Positions 34,002 through 42,297 of a stretch of DNA of 47,672 nt are shown here, one piece after another (the first letter of the stretch is position 1; each line of letters begins with the position of its first letter). Source of the stretch: an uncultured Prevotellaceae bacterium (GTDB lineage Bacteria; Bacteroidota; Bacteroidia; Bacteroidales; Bacteroidaceae); NCBI GenBank assembly GCA_902792635.1, contig CADBAG010000015.1:30450-78121 (forward strand), read 5' to 3'. The translations under genes and the position numbers were made by a program. The notes below the pieces were generated by a model. The model was given only the letters and a program-made list of their open reading frames with translations, searched no databases and was not told where the DNA came from.

Positions 34002-37000
34002 ATGTCGATGAATTTAAATTTCTTCTGCAAACTTCTGTTTCCGGCAATAGCTTTTGCCCTGCCGGGGGCAGAAGTTTTTGCCAATACAGACACGTCGGTC
34101 TCGCAGGTCACCACGGCAGTGACGATTGCTGACAGTACCGACTATCATATCACGGGCTCCACACCGTTCGCTGCAAACGGTAGTGTGGAGATGACACGCG
34201 GCAGCCATGCTGTCGTGATCCTCGATCATGTCATACCCTCACAGGCACAACGCCTCCTTGCCTCAAATTTTAAGATCAATGGTGAGAAAGCTGTGAGAGG
34301 AACCAACTGTGACATCCGTATCCATGCACAGGGTACCATCATCTATCCCTACACCGAGAAAGATGCGCCACTGACGGTCTATAGTGAGCAGAACTATGGC
34401 GGCACGGCCGTCAGCGACTTCGGCCTTGAGGACAATGGTGGCTTTATGAACACCCTCACGGATGCCAAGCTGAACAATAAGATTCGTTCCTTCAAGCTCC
34501 GTCGTGGCTATATGGTCACGTTCTCTACGCGTGCGGGAGGCTATGGCTACAGCCGTTGCTTCATCGCCGCTGATGAGGATCTCGACATGGCTACGATGCC
34601 GGCTATCCTGGACCGCAGCATCACCTCTTACCGTATCTTCAAATGGAACGACACGGGTAAGAAAGGTCTGGCTAATAATACAGGCTCTGGAGACAATAGT
34701 CTTTTGAACACCACCTGGTGTTACTCTTTCGGAAATGGTGAGGATACAGGCCTTGACCGCGAGTGCGTCCGCCATCATATCAAGGAGGGCTGGCCCTCCA
34801 TTGCCTCGGTAGGAGAAAACAACTATACGACGTCTGCACCGACAATCAAGACAAACAACGAACCGGGCAATATTGCGGATGACGGTCCTGCTACGGTGGC
34901 TGAGGTCCTTGCCAACTGGCAACAGCTCATGGCGACAGGCAAGCGTCTCTGCTCCCCCTCATCGCATGACGGAAGTATCCAGTGGCTGCGTACCTTCATG
35001 GATTCTATCGATGCCCGTGGTTGGCGTTGTGACGTGCTTGACATCCATGCTTACTGGCCCGAGGGACAGTTCGGCAATACTTCCTGGAACGGACTGCCTT
35101 GGTGGCACAACAATTACCATCGTCCTATCTGGATCTCAGAGTGGTGCTGGGGCGCTTCGTGGAACAACAATGGTGTGTTCTCAACCGGCTACACCGATGA
35201 GCAGGCGATGACGGCCAATGCACAGGCTATCAAGCGTATCACAGATAACCTCGAGAGCTGGGGTTATGTCGAGCGCTATGCTATCTGGAACGATGAGAAG
35301 GACCGCTCGAAAGTTATTTTGAAAGGTTCATTGACAGAGGCTGGTAAGGTCTATGCCGCTATCCAGTCGAATGTCGGTTACAACAAGAAATACGACTACG
35401 TGCCTACGATACCTAAGTCGAAAGGCGCACCATCCAACATCGCCGTACAGTATAACATGTCATCGCGTGATGCCGTCATCACCTGGCATGAGCCCAATGG
35501 CGAGTACAACGCTTCGATGACTATAGAGAAGCAGGTCCCTGGCAGCTCTCAGTGGGAGACCGTGGTAGAGGTCTTGCCTGTAGAACAGGAAGGCGACTAT
35601 AGTCAGACGGTCACCGATGTTGAGCGTGGCACGAAGTTCCGCATCAAGACGGTCTATGCCGACGGCACGGTCTATACGACCAAGCGCACGCCGGAAGCTG
35701 TACCCGGAGTGTTGAACGCCGGTGAGGCCCTCACGGTGGATGGCAAGACCCTTTATGCCGGTGGTAACATCCTTGACAATGGCGACTTCGCTATGGGTAC
35801 CTACGGATGGACGAATGGTGAGGGGAAAGAGATCTCTCTGCCCGACTTCGAGATCATTGCCCATGGCGGCTATGATGATGCACCTTTCCTTCAGGCCTAC
35901 GGACACGGCGGGCAGCAGTCGGCAAGCTCTATCCTCATGAAGGTGAGTCTTGAGCCGAACACCTATTATTATCTCTCCGGCGCCGTGAACTTCCCCAATG
36001 GTTCTGCGTTCAGTTCCGTGATCTTAGGTGATAATCTGACAACGCCCGCCATCTATACCATCCCGGCAGGTGAGACCTGGACCAAGTTCGGTGGTACATT
36101 CAACTCCGGTGACAGCACGCAGTGCATGCTCTCTTTCCGTTGGCTCTCTGCCATGGCTGAGTACAGTGGCTTAAGTCTCCAGCGTCTTTATGAGTCAAAG
36201 GATCAGGCTGTCGCCGACGGTGAGGCTGCCAAGACCCGGCGCGCCGAACTGGAGCAGACACATCCCACCTTTGCTACCAAGGAAGCCGAGGCTGCTGCTG
36301 AACAGGCTGCGAGTGTGAAGAAAGTGCTGACAAGCTATGACCTGCCGGAGAATGCAACCGATACGACCAGTTATGTCTGGGCGAAGAACAGTATTGCGGA
36401 GCCGTCTTTCGCTGTGCAGGATTACATGTGGAAAAAGGTAGGAACCTACACTGACGGCACCCAGCAGAACAGTACCCTTGACGGGCAGACCTGCTGGAGA
36501 GCACTGTGGACAGGAGTCAGTGCCTCGGAAGGCAAGATCAAGACGATGGAGGTACGCCAGGATCTTCTCAAGGAGAGCGCTTCCAAGGACAACACGCTCA
36601 GTCATGGTCTTTACATACTCCGTGTGAAAGCAGCCGCTGACCATGCCTGCATCAGTGACCAGCATGCTTATCTCGTCGTCGACAGTGACAGTCTGGTCAC
36701 ACCGGTTCTCAACTGGGCCGTTGCTGACATCCCATCGATCGCATCAGCCGACAGATGGCAGACACTGTCTACGATGCCTGTCTATGTCGAAGACGGCACT
36801 CCTGCCGCTATCGGTTTCACGTCTTCCAAGGAAGGTGCCGTAGACAATAACTATAAGCCCTATGGAGATCAGAAAGGTACGGGCGACAAGCGCGAGGGCT
36901 CTTGGTACGCAACGGACTTCGAGCTCCTTCATCTTCCCGTCTATCGCATGCACACCGACAAGGAACTGTGGCGTGGCCTCTGCCTGCCTTACAGGCTCAA

Positions 37001-37532
37001 GTCGTCGGGCAATCTCCGACTGTTCACCGTCGCCGGAACAAACAGCGACAAGAATGTTGTCTATCTTACGGAGGTCGACTCTGTCAGCGCCGGCGTCCCA
37101 TGTGTCGTAGAGGTTACCGACACCGTACAGATGGTTTTCGAATATGGTGATGCCGTCTCCACTCAGAAAACGGGCGAGAACGGCTTGCGTGGCTATTTCC
37201 TGACATCCACAAGCTCCCGCGCCTCCAAAGGTTCCCTGGTGCTGACTGAGGGCAGATGGGTCATTCAGACATCCTCTGTTCGTAGTGAGCGAGCCAAACT
37301 CAACCCTTACATGGCTATCATCTCCGACATCGATAAGCTGCCGGTTCTCGATACGCCGACGGAGGTCTCACTGCCTATCGGTGACAGTGCAACGGGGATC
37401 AAGAACATCTCGAAAGATGCTTCGTCCGGTAAGAAGATTTATTATGATCTGAGTGGCCGTCGTGTCAGCAGTCCTGCTCAAGGTGTTTACATCCAGGTGC
37501 AGAACGGTAAAGCACATAAGGTCATCAAGTAA
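34002..37532 (+). CDS. GH128-like glycoside hydrolase with accessory domains
   Basis: An exported 1176-residue protein. A signal peptide ends near residue 27 (EVFA). A region at about 120-225 resembles a beta/gamma-crystallin Greek key (VYSEQNYGGTAVSDF, LNNKIRSFKLRRGYMVTF). The catalytic region (about 230-450) resembles the glycosyl-hydrolase catalytic core of GH128: WCYSFGNG, NNEPGN with E287 as candidate acid/base, DIHAYW, and WISEWCWG with E380 as candidate nucleophile. Known GH128 enzymes cut beta-1,3-glucan; the substrate here may differ. A fibronectin-III-like domain (about 470-570), a CBM4/9-like sandwich (about 585-740), a long uncharacterised region and a T9SS-type C-terminus (YYDLSGRRVSSPAQGVYI to KVIK) follow. 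It lies 20 bp after susD2. Assignment to GH128 is by motif only. Confidence 0.7.
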   Translation: MSMNLNFFCKLLFPAIAFALPGAEVFANTDTSVSQVTTAVTIADSTDYHITGSTPFAANGSVEMTRGSHAVVILDHVIPSQAQRLLASNFKINGEKAVRGTNCDIRIHAQGTIIYPYTEKDAPLTVYSEQNYGGTAVSDFGLEDNGGFMNTLTDAKLNNKIRSFKLRRGYMVTFSTRAGGYGYSRCFIAADEDLDMATMPAILDRSITSYRIFKWNDTGKKGLANNTGSGDNSLLNTTWCYSFGNGEDTGLDRECVRHHIKEGWPSIASVGENNYTTSAPTIKTNNEPGNIADDGPATVAEVLANWQQLMATGKRLCSPSSHDGSIQWLRTFMDSIDARGWRCDVLDIHAYWPEGQFGNTSWNGLPWWHNNYHRPIWISEWCWGASWNNNGVFSTGYTDEQAMTANAQAIKRITDNLESWGYVERYAIWNDEKDRSKVILKGSLTEAGKVYAAIQSNVGYNKKYDYVPTIPKSKGAPSNIAVQYNMSSRDAVITWHEPNGEYNASMTIEKQVPGSSQWETVVEVLPVEQEGDYSQTVTDVERGTKFRIKTVYADGTVYTTKRTPEAVPGVLNAGEALTVDGKTLYAGGNILDNGDFAMGTYGWTNGEGKEISLPDFEIIAHGGYDDAPFLQAYGHGGQQSASSILMKVSLEPNTYYYLSGAVNFPNGSAFSSVILGDNLTTPAIYTIPAGETWTKFGGTFNSGDSTQCMLSFRWLSAMAEYSGLSLQRLYESKDQAVADGEAAKTRRAELEQTHPTFATKEAEAAAEQAASVKKVLTSYDLPENATDTTSYVWAKNSIAEPSFAVQDYMWKKVGTYTDGTQQNSTLDGQTCWRALWTGVSASEGKIKTMEVRQDLLKESASKDNTLSHGLYILRVKAAADHACISDQHAYLVVDSDSLVTPVLNWAVADIPSIASADRWQTLSTMPVYVEDGTPAAIGFTSSKEGAVDNNYKPYGDQKGTGDKREGSWYATDFELLHLPVYRMHTDKELWRGLCLPYRLKSSGNLRLFTVAGTNSDKNVVYLTEVDSVSAGVPCVVEVTDTVQMVFEYGDAVSTQKTGENGLRGYFLTSTSSRASKGSLVLTEGRWVIQTSSVRSERAKLNPYMAIISDIDKLPVLDTPTEVSLPIGDSATGIKNISKDASSGKKIYYDLSGRRVSSPAQGVYIQVQNGKAHKVIK

Positions 37533-37556
37533 TACATAACATCGTATCTCATTAAA

Positions 37557-39881
37557 ATGAAACCAAGAATTCTACTTATACCATTGCTCGCCGCCTCTTT
37601 CCTTACCTGTTTTGCGGAGGAGCCGGAGGTAGCGACAAAGACGCGCTATGCACGCGGTGCCACCCAGGCCTTTGCCCGCATTGAGGTGAAAACCAATGGC
37701 AATACCATCTCCGAGCAAGGCGTCTGCTATGCCACGACACCCGACCCAACAGTCAATGACACGAAGGTGACGGAGCAGCTCCCTGCCAATGGGGATGTCA
37801 AGGCCGGCATCTACTGGCTGAAGAACCTCACGCCTTCGACAAGCTATTATATGCGTGCTTACATCGTGTCCGGCGGAAAGGCTTATTATGGCAAGACTAT
37901 CCATTTCTATACCCTGCCGAAGGCAACGATCAGCTACACCATCCGCCAGGACGGCGATGCAGACGCCGTCAAGCGTATCACGAGTGCCGTGAAAGATGCT
38001 GTCGACTATTGGACGAACCTCACAGCTATGCAGGGCTTCAATCCGAACGTCGGATATAACTCCGGTACGCCGACAGCCGACTGCTCCTATGGTGGCTGGG
38101 TGCGTGTAGGACCAAACACAAGCTACCAGCGCACAGGTACTATTCTTCATGAGTTCCTTCATGGAGTAGGAGTGGGGACTACCGATACGTGGTACAATAA
38201 TGCCGACATGCGCGACAATGGTGTCAGCCGTGGACACTGGCTCGGCGACCGCGCTACGAATATCATTCGTTTCTTAGCCAACAGTGAGACGGCACTGCTC
38301 AATGGCGACAACCAGCATCTCTGGCCCTACGGTATCAATGGTGCGCAGGAAGATAACGGCACGACGACCCTCTATACCGCCAACAGTCTCGTCTGTGAGG
38401 CCTTGGGTGAGGATGGTCTGCCACTGACGTCGCAGATGGGTTTTGCCACACCTTATTATTCCATTGACATCACGGATACGACGAAGTATTACTTCAAGAG
38501 TGAGAGTGAGGACTGTGGTCTCTATACAGGCTTCCTTACTACGACGAAGTACGGTGGACTGAAATGGGAGAAGAAGACGGATGCCGAAGCCGTTGCCAAT
38601 GACAGTTGTGCCTGGTACATGACTTTCAACCCCGTCACTTGCATGTATACCATCAGAAACGCAGCAACGGATGCTTATATCCTTTACAACTCGGGTACGT
38701 TCTATGCGCAGAAAGGCAAAGGACAGGCTGCTGAGGCACAGCTTCAGCTCATGCCGGGGCGTGCATCAGTGGCCGGGGACGATAATCTCCGTGGCTACTT
38801 CGTCCTTTACAACAACCATAATATGACCGCTCCCTGTCTGGCAGCGTCTGTTGACGGTACGACGAAAACAAGCAGCTTCACCTTTTCCAACAGTGCAACA
38901 GACCGCCGTTGGCTCATCCTGACGAAGGACAGTCTCAGCATGCTCGAACCGTTGCATCTGAAGACATTGCAGGCGGAGGCCGTGCCGGTCTTTGATGCTA
39001 TGTATAAACTGCGGTTCATCCCTCACAAGGAGAATGTCAGTGGCATAAACACGAAATATCTCGTAGGTATCCTCAATCTGAAGAACGGTGTCTCGGCCAC
39101 GAAGACTGCCAATGAGGTGCAGGAGCAGATCAATGAAGGCTATGAGCTGATGTATGAGTATCTGTCGTCCGTCACGGCTACTGACAAGTCAAAGCCTTTC
39201 AATCTGTCGTTCATGCTGACTAATCCCGAGGTGACGAAGACGGCAGGATGGAGCGAGAACCCAACACTCAACTACGACTGTGCTGAATATTATGAGAAGA
39301 CGTTCGATTTCAATCAGACGATCGCCCATAAGCTCCCGGCCGGTTCTTACAGTTTGTTAGTCCAGGCTTTCCAACGCCCCGGAAAGAGTGCCGATACCTA
39401 CACGAAGTGGACGGCTTCTGCCGATGAGGATATCTCTACTTATCTCTATGCCGGTGCAAACGCTGCTAAGGTGAAGAATGCGTGGGACGATGCACAGACG
39501 ACAAAGGTCGGTACGGGAAGTGAGTCAGCACAGAGTGGCAAGTACATCCCCAATGACATGCAGTCGGCAGCCGCCTACTTCGATAAGGGCTTGTACAACG
39601 ATACGCTCAAGTTGGTCTTTGATGCTCCTGTCGAGACACTCAAGGTAGGACTGCGTTGTGATAAGGCTGAGAGCTATTACTGGTCTATCTTCCGCAATTT
39701 CCGTTTGTATTCCTATGGTGTGTCTAACTCCGCTTCCGGAGTGTCAATCGTGAAGAGTACTAAAGGACAGATGTTTGATGTCTACAATGTCCAAGGACAG
39801 CTGGTCAGGAAGCACGCCCGCGACCTTAAGGGCCTGCCTAAAGGCATATATGTTGTCAATGGCGTGAAGATTGTTTTATAA
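37557..39881 (+). CDS. HExxH metalloprotease-like protein with lectin-like and binding modules
   Basis: An exported 774-residue protein, last gene of the operon. The signal peptide ends at about residue 20. A fibronectin-III-like domain (about 25-122) precedes a domain with the zinc-protease motif H198-E199-F-L-H202 followed by GVGVG, recalling the metzincin HExxHxxGxxH, but position 208 is Thr instead of His. GHW at about 227-229 could supply a third ligand. A ricin-like beta-trefoil (about 300-460, with TIRNAATDAYILYN) follows, then helices, the repeated sandwich-like module seen in two other proteins here (about 548-721), and a T9SS-type end (FDVYNVQGQLVRKH to KIVL). A protease with lectin modules inside a glycan operon suggests attack on a glycoprotein. 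Activity is not proven by sequence. The 3' end is duplicated across the stop. Confidence 0.65.
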   Translation: MKPRILLIPLLAASFLTCFAEEPEVATKTRYARGATQAFARIEVKTNGNTISEQGVCYATTPDPTVNDTKVTEQLPANGDVKAGIYWLKNLTPSTSYYMRAYIVSGGKAYYGKTIHFYTLPKATISYTIRQDGDADAVKRITSAVKDAVDYWTNLTAMQGFNPNVGYNSGTPTADCSYGGWVRVGPNTSYQRTGTILHEFLHGVGVGTTDTWYNNADMRDNGVSRGHWLGDRATNIIRFLANSETALLNGDNQHLWPYGINGAQEDNGTTTLYTANSLVCEALGEDGLPLTSQMGFATPYYSIDITDTTKYYFKSESEDCGLYTGFLTTTKYGGLKWEKKTDAEAVANDSCAWYMTFNPVTCMYTIRNAATDAYILYNSGTFYAQKGKGQAAEAQLQLMPGRASVAGDDNLRGYFVLYNNHNMTAPCLAASVDGTTKTSSFTFSNSATDRRWLILTKDSLSMLEPLHLKTLQAEAVPVFDAMYKLRFIPHKENVSGINTKYLVGILNLKNGVSATKTANEVQEQINEGYELMYEYLSSVTATDKSKPFNLSFMLTNPEVTKTAGWSENPTLNYDCAEYYEKTFDFNQTIAHKLPAGSYSLLVQAFQRPGKSADTYTKWTASADEDISTYLYAGANAAKVKNAWDDAQTTKVGTGSESAQSGKYIPNDMQSAAAYFDKGLYNDTLKLVFDAPVETLKVGLRCDKAESYYWSIFRNFRLYSYGVSNSASGVSIVKSTKGQMFDVYNVQGQLVRKHARDLKGLPKGIYVVNGVKIVL

Positions 39882-39902
39882 AATGAAGATTGTTTTATAA
39901 AA
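39865..39902 (+). repeat. 19-bp perfect tandem duplication across the last stop codon of the operon
   Basis: TGAAGATTGTTTTATAAAA (39865-39883) is repeated exactly at 39884-39902. The unit covers the last codons and the TAA, so the second copy lies after the gene and adds nothing to the protein. Confidence 0.92.
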
Positions 39903-39917
39903 AGTTGTCTTACAATA

Positions 39918-39948
39918 AGAAGGGCGGGCCTTGTGCCCGCCCTTTTGT
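39918..39948 (+). terminator. Intrinsic terminator of the glycan operon
   Basis: AAGGGCGGGC (39920-39929) and GCCCGCCCTT (39935-39944) form a perfect 10-bp G/C-rich stem with a 5-base loop and a following TTTTG. It ends the operon and may also serve the convergent patatin-like gene, whose stop lies 25 bp away, though the minus-strand tail is poorer in T. Confidence 0.9.
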
Positions 39949-39968
39949 ATTGTATAGGTTGAATAAAC

Positions 39969-40955
39969 TTATTTCTGCAATTTCTTTTTCAGTGCCACGA
40001 GCTTCGTGTATTCTTTCTTGGCGGCTTCCTGTCCCAAACCGATCATGGCACGGATGTCATCGGCCTTGAAGCTCGTCACGCCGTAGCCTTTGAGTACGGG
40101 ATTGATATAGATATCTGCCTCTTTGCGGTTTCGGTTATAGTTGACGAAGTCGGGTCGCTGGCGTAACCATTTCAGTCCTTTGCCCATCAGACTGGTCACC
40201 TTCTTTGGCGTGAAGTCAGGGTGCTTGTTCTGTGTGAGGTCGATAGCGATGACGATGTCTGCCCCCATCTTCCGTGCTACGTCGACAGGGAGGTTATTGA
40301 CCAGTCCACCGTCGAGCATCTCCAAGGAGTCGAGTCTCACAGGTTTGAATACGCCAGGGATGGCCATGCTCGCCCTCATGGCTAAAGGCAGACTGCCGTG
40401 TGAGAGAACAGCGGTGTTGCCCGTCCTAATGTCGCAGGCCACGGCGCGGTAGGGGATAGGGAGGTAGTTGAAGTCGATGGAGTCGGGATAAGTCCCCTTG
40501 CCATGGTAAGAAGGCTTGGCGGTCAGGAGCGAGTCGAGAAACTGCAGCACGCCAACACCCTTCATCAGTCCCACACCTTTAATCTCTTTCACATCAGTGC
40601 CTTTCTTTGCTTTCTTGTCATTGAAAAGACTGATCCAGTCTTGGTGCATGAAAAGTGAGTCGAGGTCGTCGGCTCTGTAACCGACAGAATATAAGCCGCC
40701 GATGATAGAGCCGATGCTTGTGCCGACGATATAGTCGATAGGCACTCCTGCGCGCTTAATCTCTTTCAGCACGCCTACCTCAGCGGCGCCTTTAGCGCCA
40801 CCACCTCCAAGGACGAGTGCTACCTTCGGTCTTGTGGCGTGTTTACGTACGATGGTTGCTGCATGCGAGGCGCTGACGATGCAAAGAAGCATCAACAGCG
40901 TTAGCAACATTGTTTTTAATCTTCCGGTTTCTTTCTGAATTGTCATGATCTTCAT
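39969..40955 (-). CDS. Patatin-like phospholipase family protein
   Basis: A 328-residue predicted lipid acyl hydrolase. An N-terminal hydrophobic segment (MLLTLLMLLCIVSASHA) looks like a signal peptide, so it probably works in the periplasm or envelope. The patatin catalytic features are all present: the oxyanion loop GGGGAKG (about 49-55), the nucleophile elbow GTSIG (Ser at about 80) and the DGG of the catalytic Asp (about 215, LDGGLVNNLP). This is a Ser-Asp dyad enzyme type. Two starts are possible (MKIMTIQKE or the internal MLLTLL); I give the longer. It stands alone on the minus strand, convergent to the glycan operon, with the second hairpin repeat upstream. No link to glycan use is evident. 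Confidence 0.9.
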   Translation of the reverse strand: MKIMTIQKETGRLKTMLLTLLMLLCIVSASHAATIVRKHATRPKVALVLGGGGAKGAAEVGVLKEIKRAGVPIDYIVGTSIGSIIGGLYSVGYRADDLDSLFMHQDWISLFNDKKAKKGTDVKEIKGVGLMKGVGVLQFLDSLLTAKPSYHGKGTYPDSIDFNYLPIPYRAVACDIRTGNTAVLSHGSLPLAMRASMAIPGVFKPVRLDSLEMLDGGLVNNLPVDVARKMGADIVIAIDLTQNKHPDFTPKKVTSLMGKGLKWLRQRPDFVNYNRNRKEADIYINPVLKGYGVTSFKADDIRAMIGLGQEAAKKEYTKLVALKKKLQK

Positions 40956-41015
40956 ATTTGATTTTCAATCTATATATTTAATCTTCTTCCGCTTTTCGGA
41001 TTGATGGGTTCACAC

Positions 41016-41275
41016 AACCTTGAAGAGGTTGAACTAGGTTAGCCCCACGTGAGGCGCAGCCGAAACGTGGGGGTTAGGTCCGGTGCGATTTCGTTGCAAT
41101 CCGGCCTCGAAGAGGGCGAACCTGGTTTAAGCCCCCATCACTTATAATCAGTATCCCGTCCATGTTCGCCCTCTTCGAGGCCGACAGGTTAGGTTAAATC
41201 GCCCGACCCGAAACCCCAGGTTACGTCGCTGCGCTCCTCACCTGGGGCTAACCTAATTGGCCCCCTCCGGGGACC
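41016..41275. repeat. Composite intergenic hairpin repeat, copy B
   Basis: Same layout and orientation as the repeat at 2053-2362. There is an aacct-gaagaggttgaac block, and a hairpin agccccacgtgaggcgcagc that is the reverse complement of the one at the far end of copy A. Next come a shared tttcgttgcaatccgg stretch and CCTCGAAGAGGGCGAAC (41105-41121), with its perfect inverse GTTCGCCCTCTTCGAGG (41164-41180) around a spacer unlike that of copy A. A closing hairpin of ccccaggt/acctgggg type follows. No gene is credible between 40956 and 41315. Confidence 0.8.
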
Positions 41276-41315
41276 TTACCAACCCGAAAACCGAAACCAT
41301 ATTTTATTTTGCAGT

Positions 41316-42083
41316 CTATTGAATCATCAGGTCTTCAAGGCTCGCCTCCGGTGCGAACGTGTCGAGGTCGACCTTCGTCCAGACACCTGGGATGCGACCA
41401 TGGCGACTGCGTTGCCACAGCAGGTACTTGGCTTTGCCGGGTAGTACGGGGATGTCGCTGTATGCAGCGATAAACAGTTTGTAGTCGTCAAAGTCGGGCG
41501 AGAGATAATCCTTATAATAGCTCTCACTGCAATAGATGATTGGCTTGACGCCGTAGCGTGCCTGACAGGCAAGCGAGAATGCTTTCACCGCTGTCTGAAT
41601 CTGCCGTCTACTCCAACCCAATGTTCCGTCGTCCTCACAGTCGAGGACCGGCAGCAGATCGAGACTGTCGAGGTCAATATGGCGGGCAAAGTTGGCAAAC
41701 TGCATCGTGCCCGAATCCTTCGTCAGGAAGTGGTAGGCACCGACCTTGATGCCGAGACTGCGTGCATGGCTGACGTTGCGGTCATAGCAGGGATCCTTGA
41801 GGTAGAGTCCTTCTGAGGCTTTGACGAAGATGAACTGCAAGCGATGGTTCAGTGCGATCTCTTTCCATCGCAGCTTGCCTTGATGGATGGAGATGTCGAT
41901 GCCGTCGTAGCCGCCCGAGTAGTCGCCGCTCGTGGTGTCATGATAGGGCCATTCGGGGTCGTAGCTTCGTCTGTCGAGCATCTTCCACGGCTTAAGTAGG
42001 GCTATGGCTGCGACGAGAATAATGGCAGCTATAACTGCAGCTCTCGTCTTCTTTGAAACTTTTCGCTTCTTCCTTGAGGTCAT
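41316..42083 (-). CDS. GH25 family lysozyme (muramidase)
   Basis: A 255-residue predicted beta-1,4-N-acetylmuramidase that cuts peptidoglycan. The N-terminus is basic (MTSRKKRKVSKKTR) and is followed by one hydrophobic helix (about 15-31), so the enzyme is probably anchored in the inner membrane with its domain in the periplasm, or exported by an uncleaved signal. GH25 motifs occur in order: GIDISIHQG, FIFVKASEG, GAYHFL, LPVLDCEDDG (catalytic Asp/Glu pair) and the late LLWQRSRHG and VDLDTF. It has its own promoter in the region divergent from the DNA methyltransferase genes. It could serve in cell-wall remodelling. It shows no sign of belonging to a phage. Confidence 0.92.
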   Translation of the reverse strand: MTSRKKRKVSKKTRAAVIAAIILVAAIALLKPWKMLDRRSYDPEWPYHDTTSGDYSGGYDGIDISIHQGKLRWKEIALNHRLQFIFVKASEGLYLKDPCYDRNVSHARSLGIKVGAYHFLTKDSGTMQFANFARHIDLDSLDLLPVLDCEDDGTLGWSRRQIQTAVKAFSLACQARYGVKPIIYCSESYYKDYLSPDFDDYKLFIAAYSDIPVLPGKAKYLLWQRSRHGRIPGVWTKVDLDTFAPEASLEDLMIQ

Positions 42084-42112
42084 TTCAGCAGATCAGTATA
42101 CTATCTTTGATG

Positions 42113-42143
42113 CAAAGATACATAATAGAGTTGAAGACGCCAA
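42113..42143 (-). promoter_or_regulatory. Promoter of the GH25 lysozyme gene
   Basis: The minus strand has TTG (42141-42143), a 20-bp spacer and TATCTTTG (42113-42120), giving a leader of about 25 nt before the ATG at 42083. Confidence 0.65.
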
Positions 42144-42275
42144 CAATAAATGAACAATATTCTGATATTATCTTTCTTTGACAAAGAGAGTAAGAAGTGT
42201 GTTTTAACGTGATTAATTCAGATGTGGAAAAGGAAGATTTAATAAGAAATATAGAAAGAAATCGGATTGTTTTCG

Positions 42276-42283
42276 TAATTTTG
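42276..42283 (+). promoter_or_regulatory. Bacteroides-type -7 box (TAATTTTG) for the methyltransferase pair
   Basis: TAATTTTG lies 14 bp before the ATG at 42298, so the transcript would be nearly leaderless. No clear -33 element was seen. Confidence 0.5.
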
Positions 42284-42297
42284 CAGAAAATAATATT

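Noticed and set aside
38148-38180. Calling the operon's last gene a proven metzincin protease
   Set aside because: The third zinc His at the +10 position is Thr, so the class is left open.
41316-42083. GH25 lysozyme as a sign of a prophage
   Set aside because: No holin, tail, integrase or other phage genes are nearby; single GH25 genes are common in Bacteroidota.
42172-42192. Imperfect inverted repeat CTTTCTTTG-a-CAAAGAGAG with a GAGAGTA half-site like that of the controller operator
   Set aside because: Only one half-site matches, and it lies about 85 bp upstream of the methyltransferase -7 box, too far for a usual operator. It may be chance in A/T-rich DNA.
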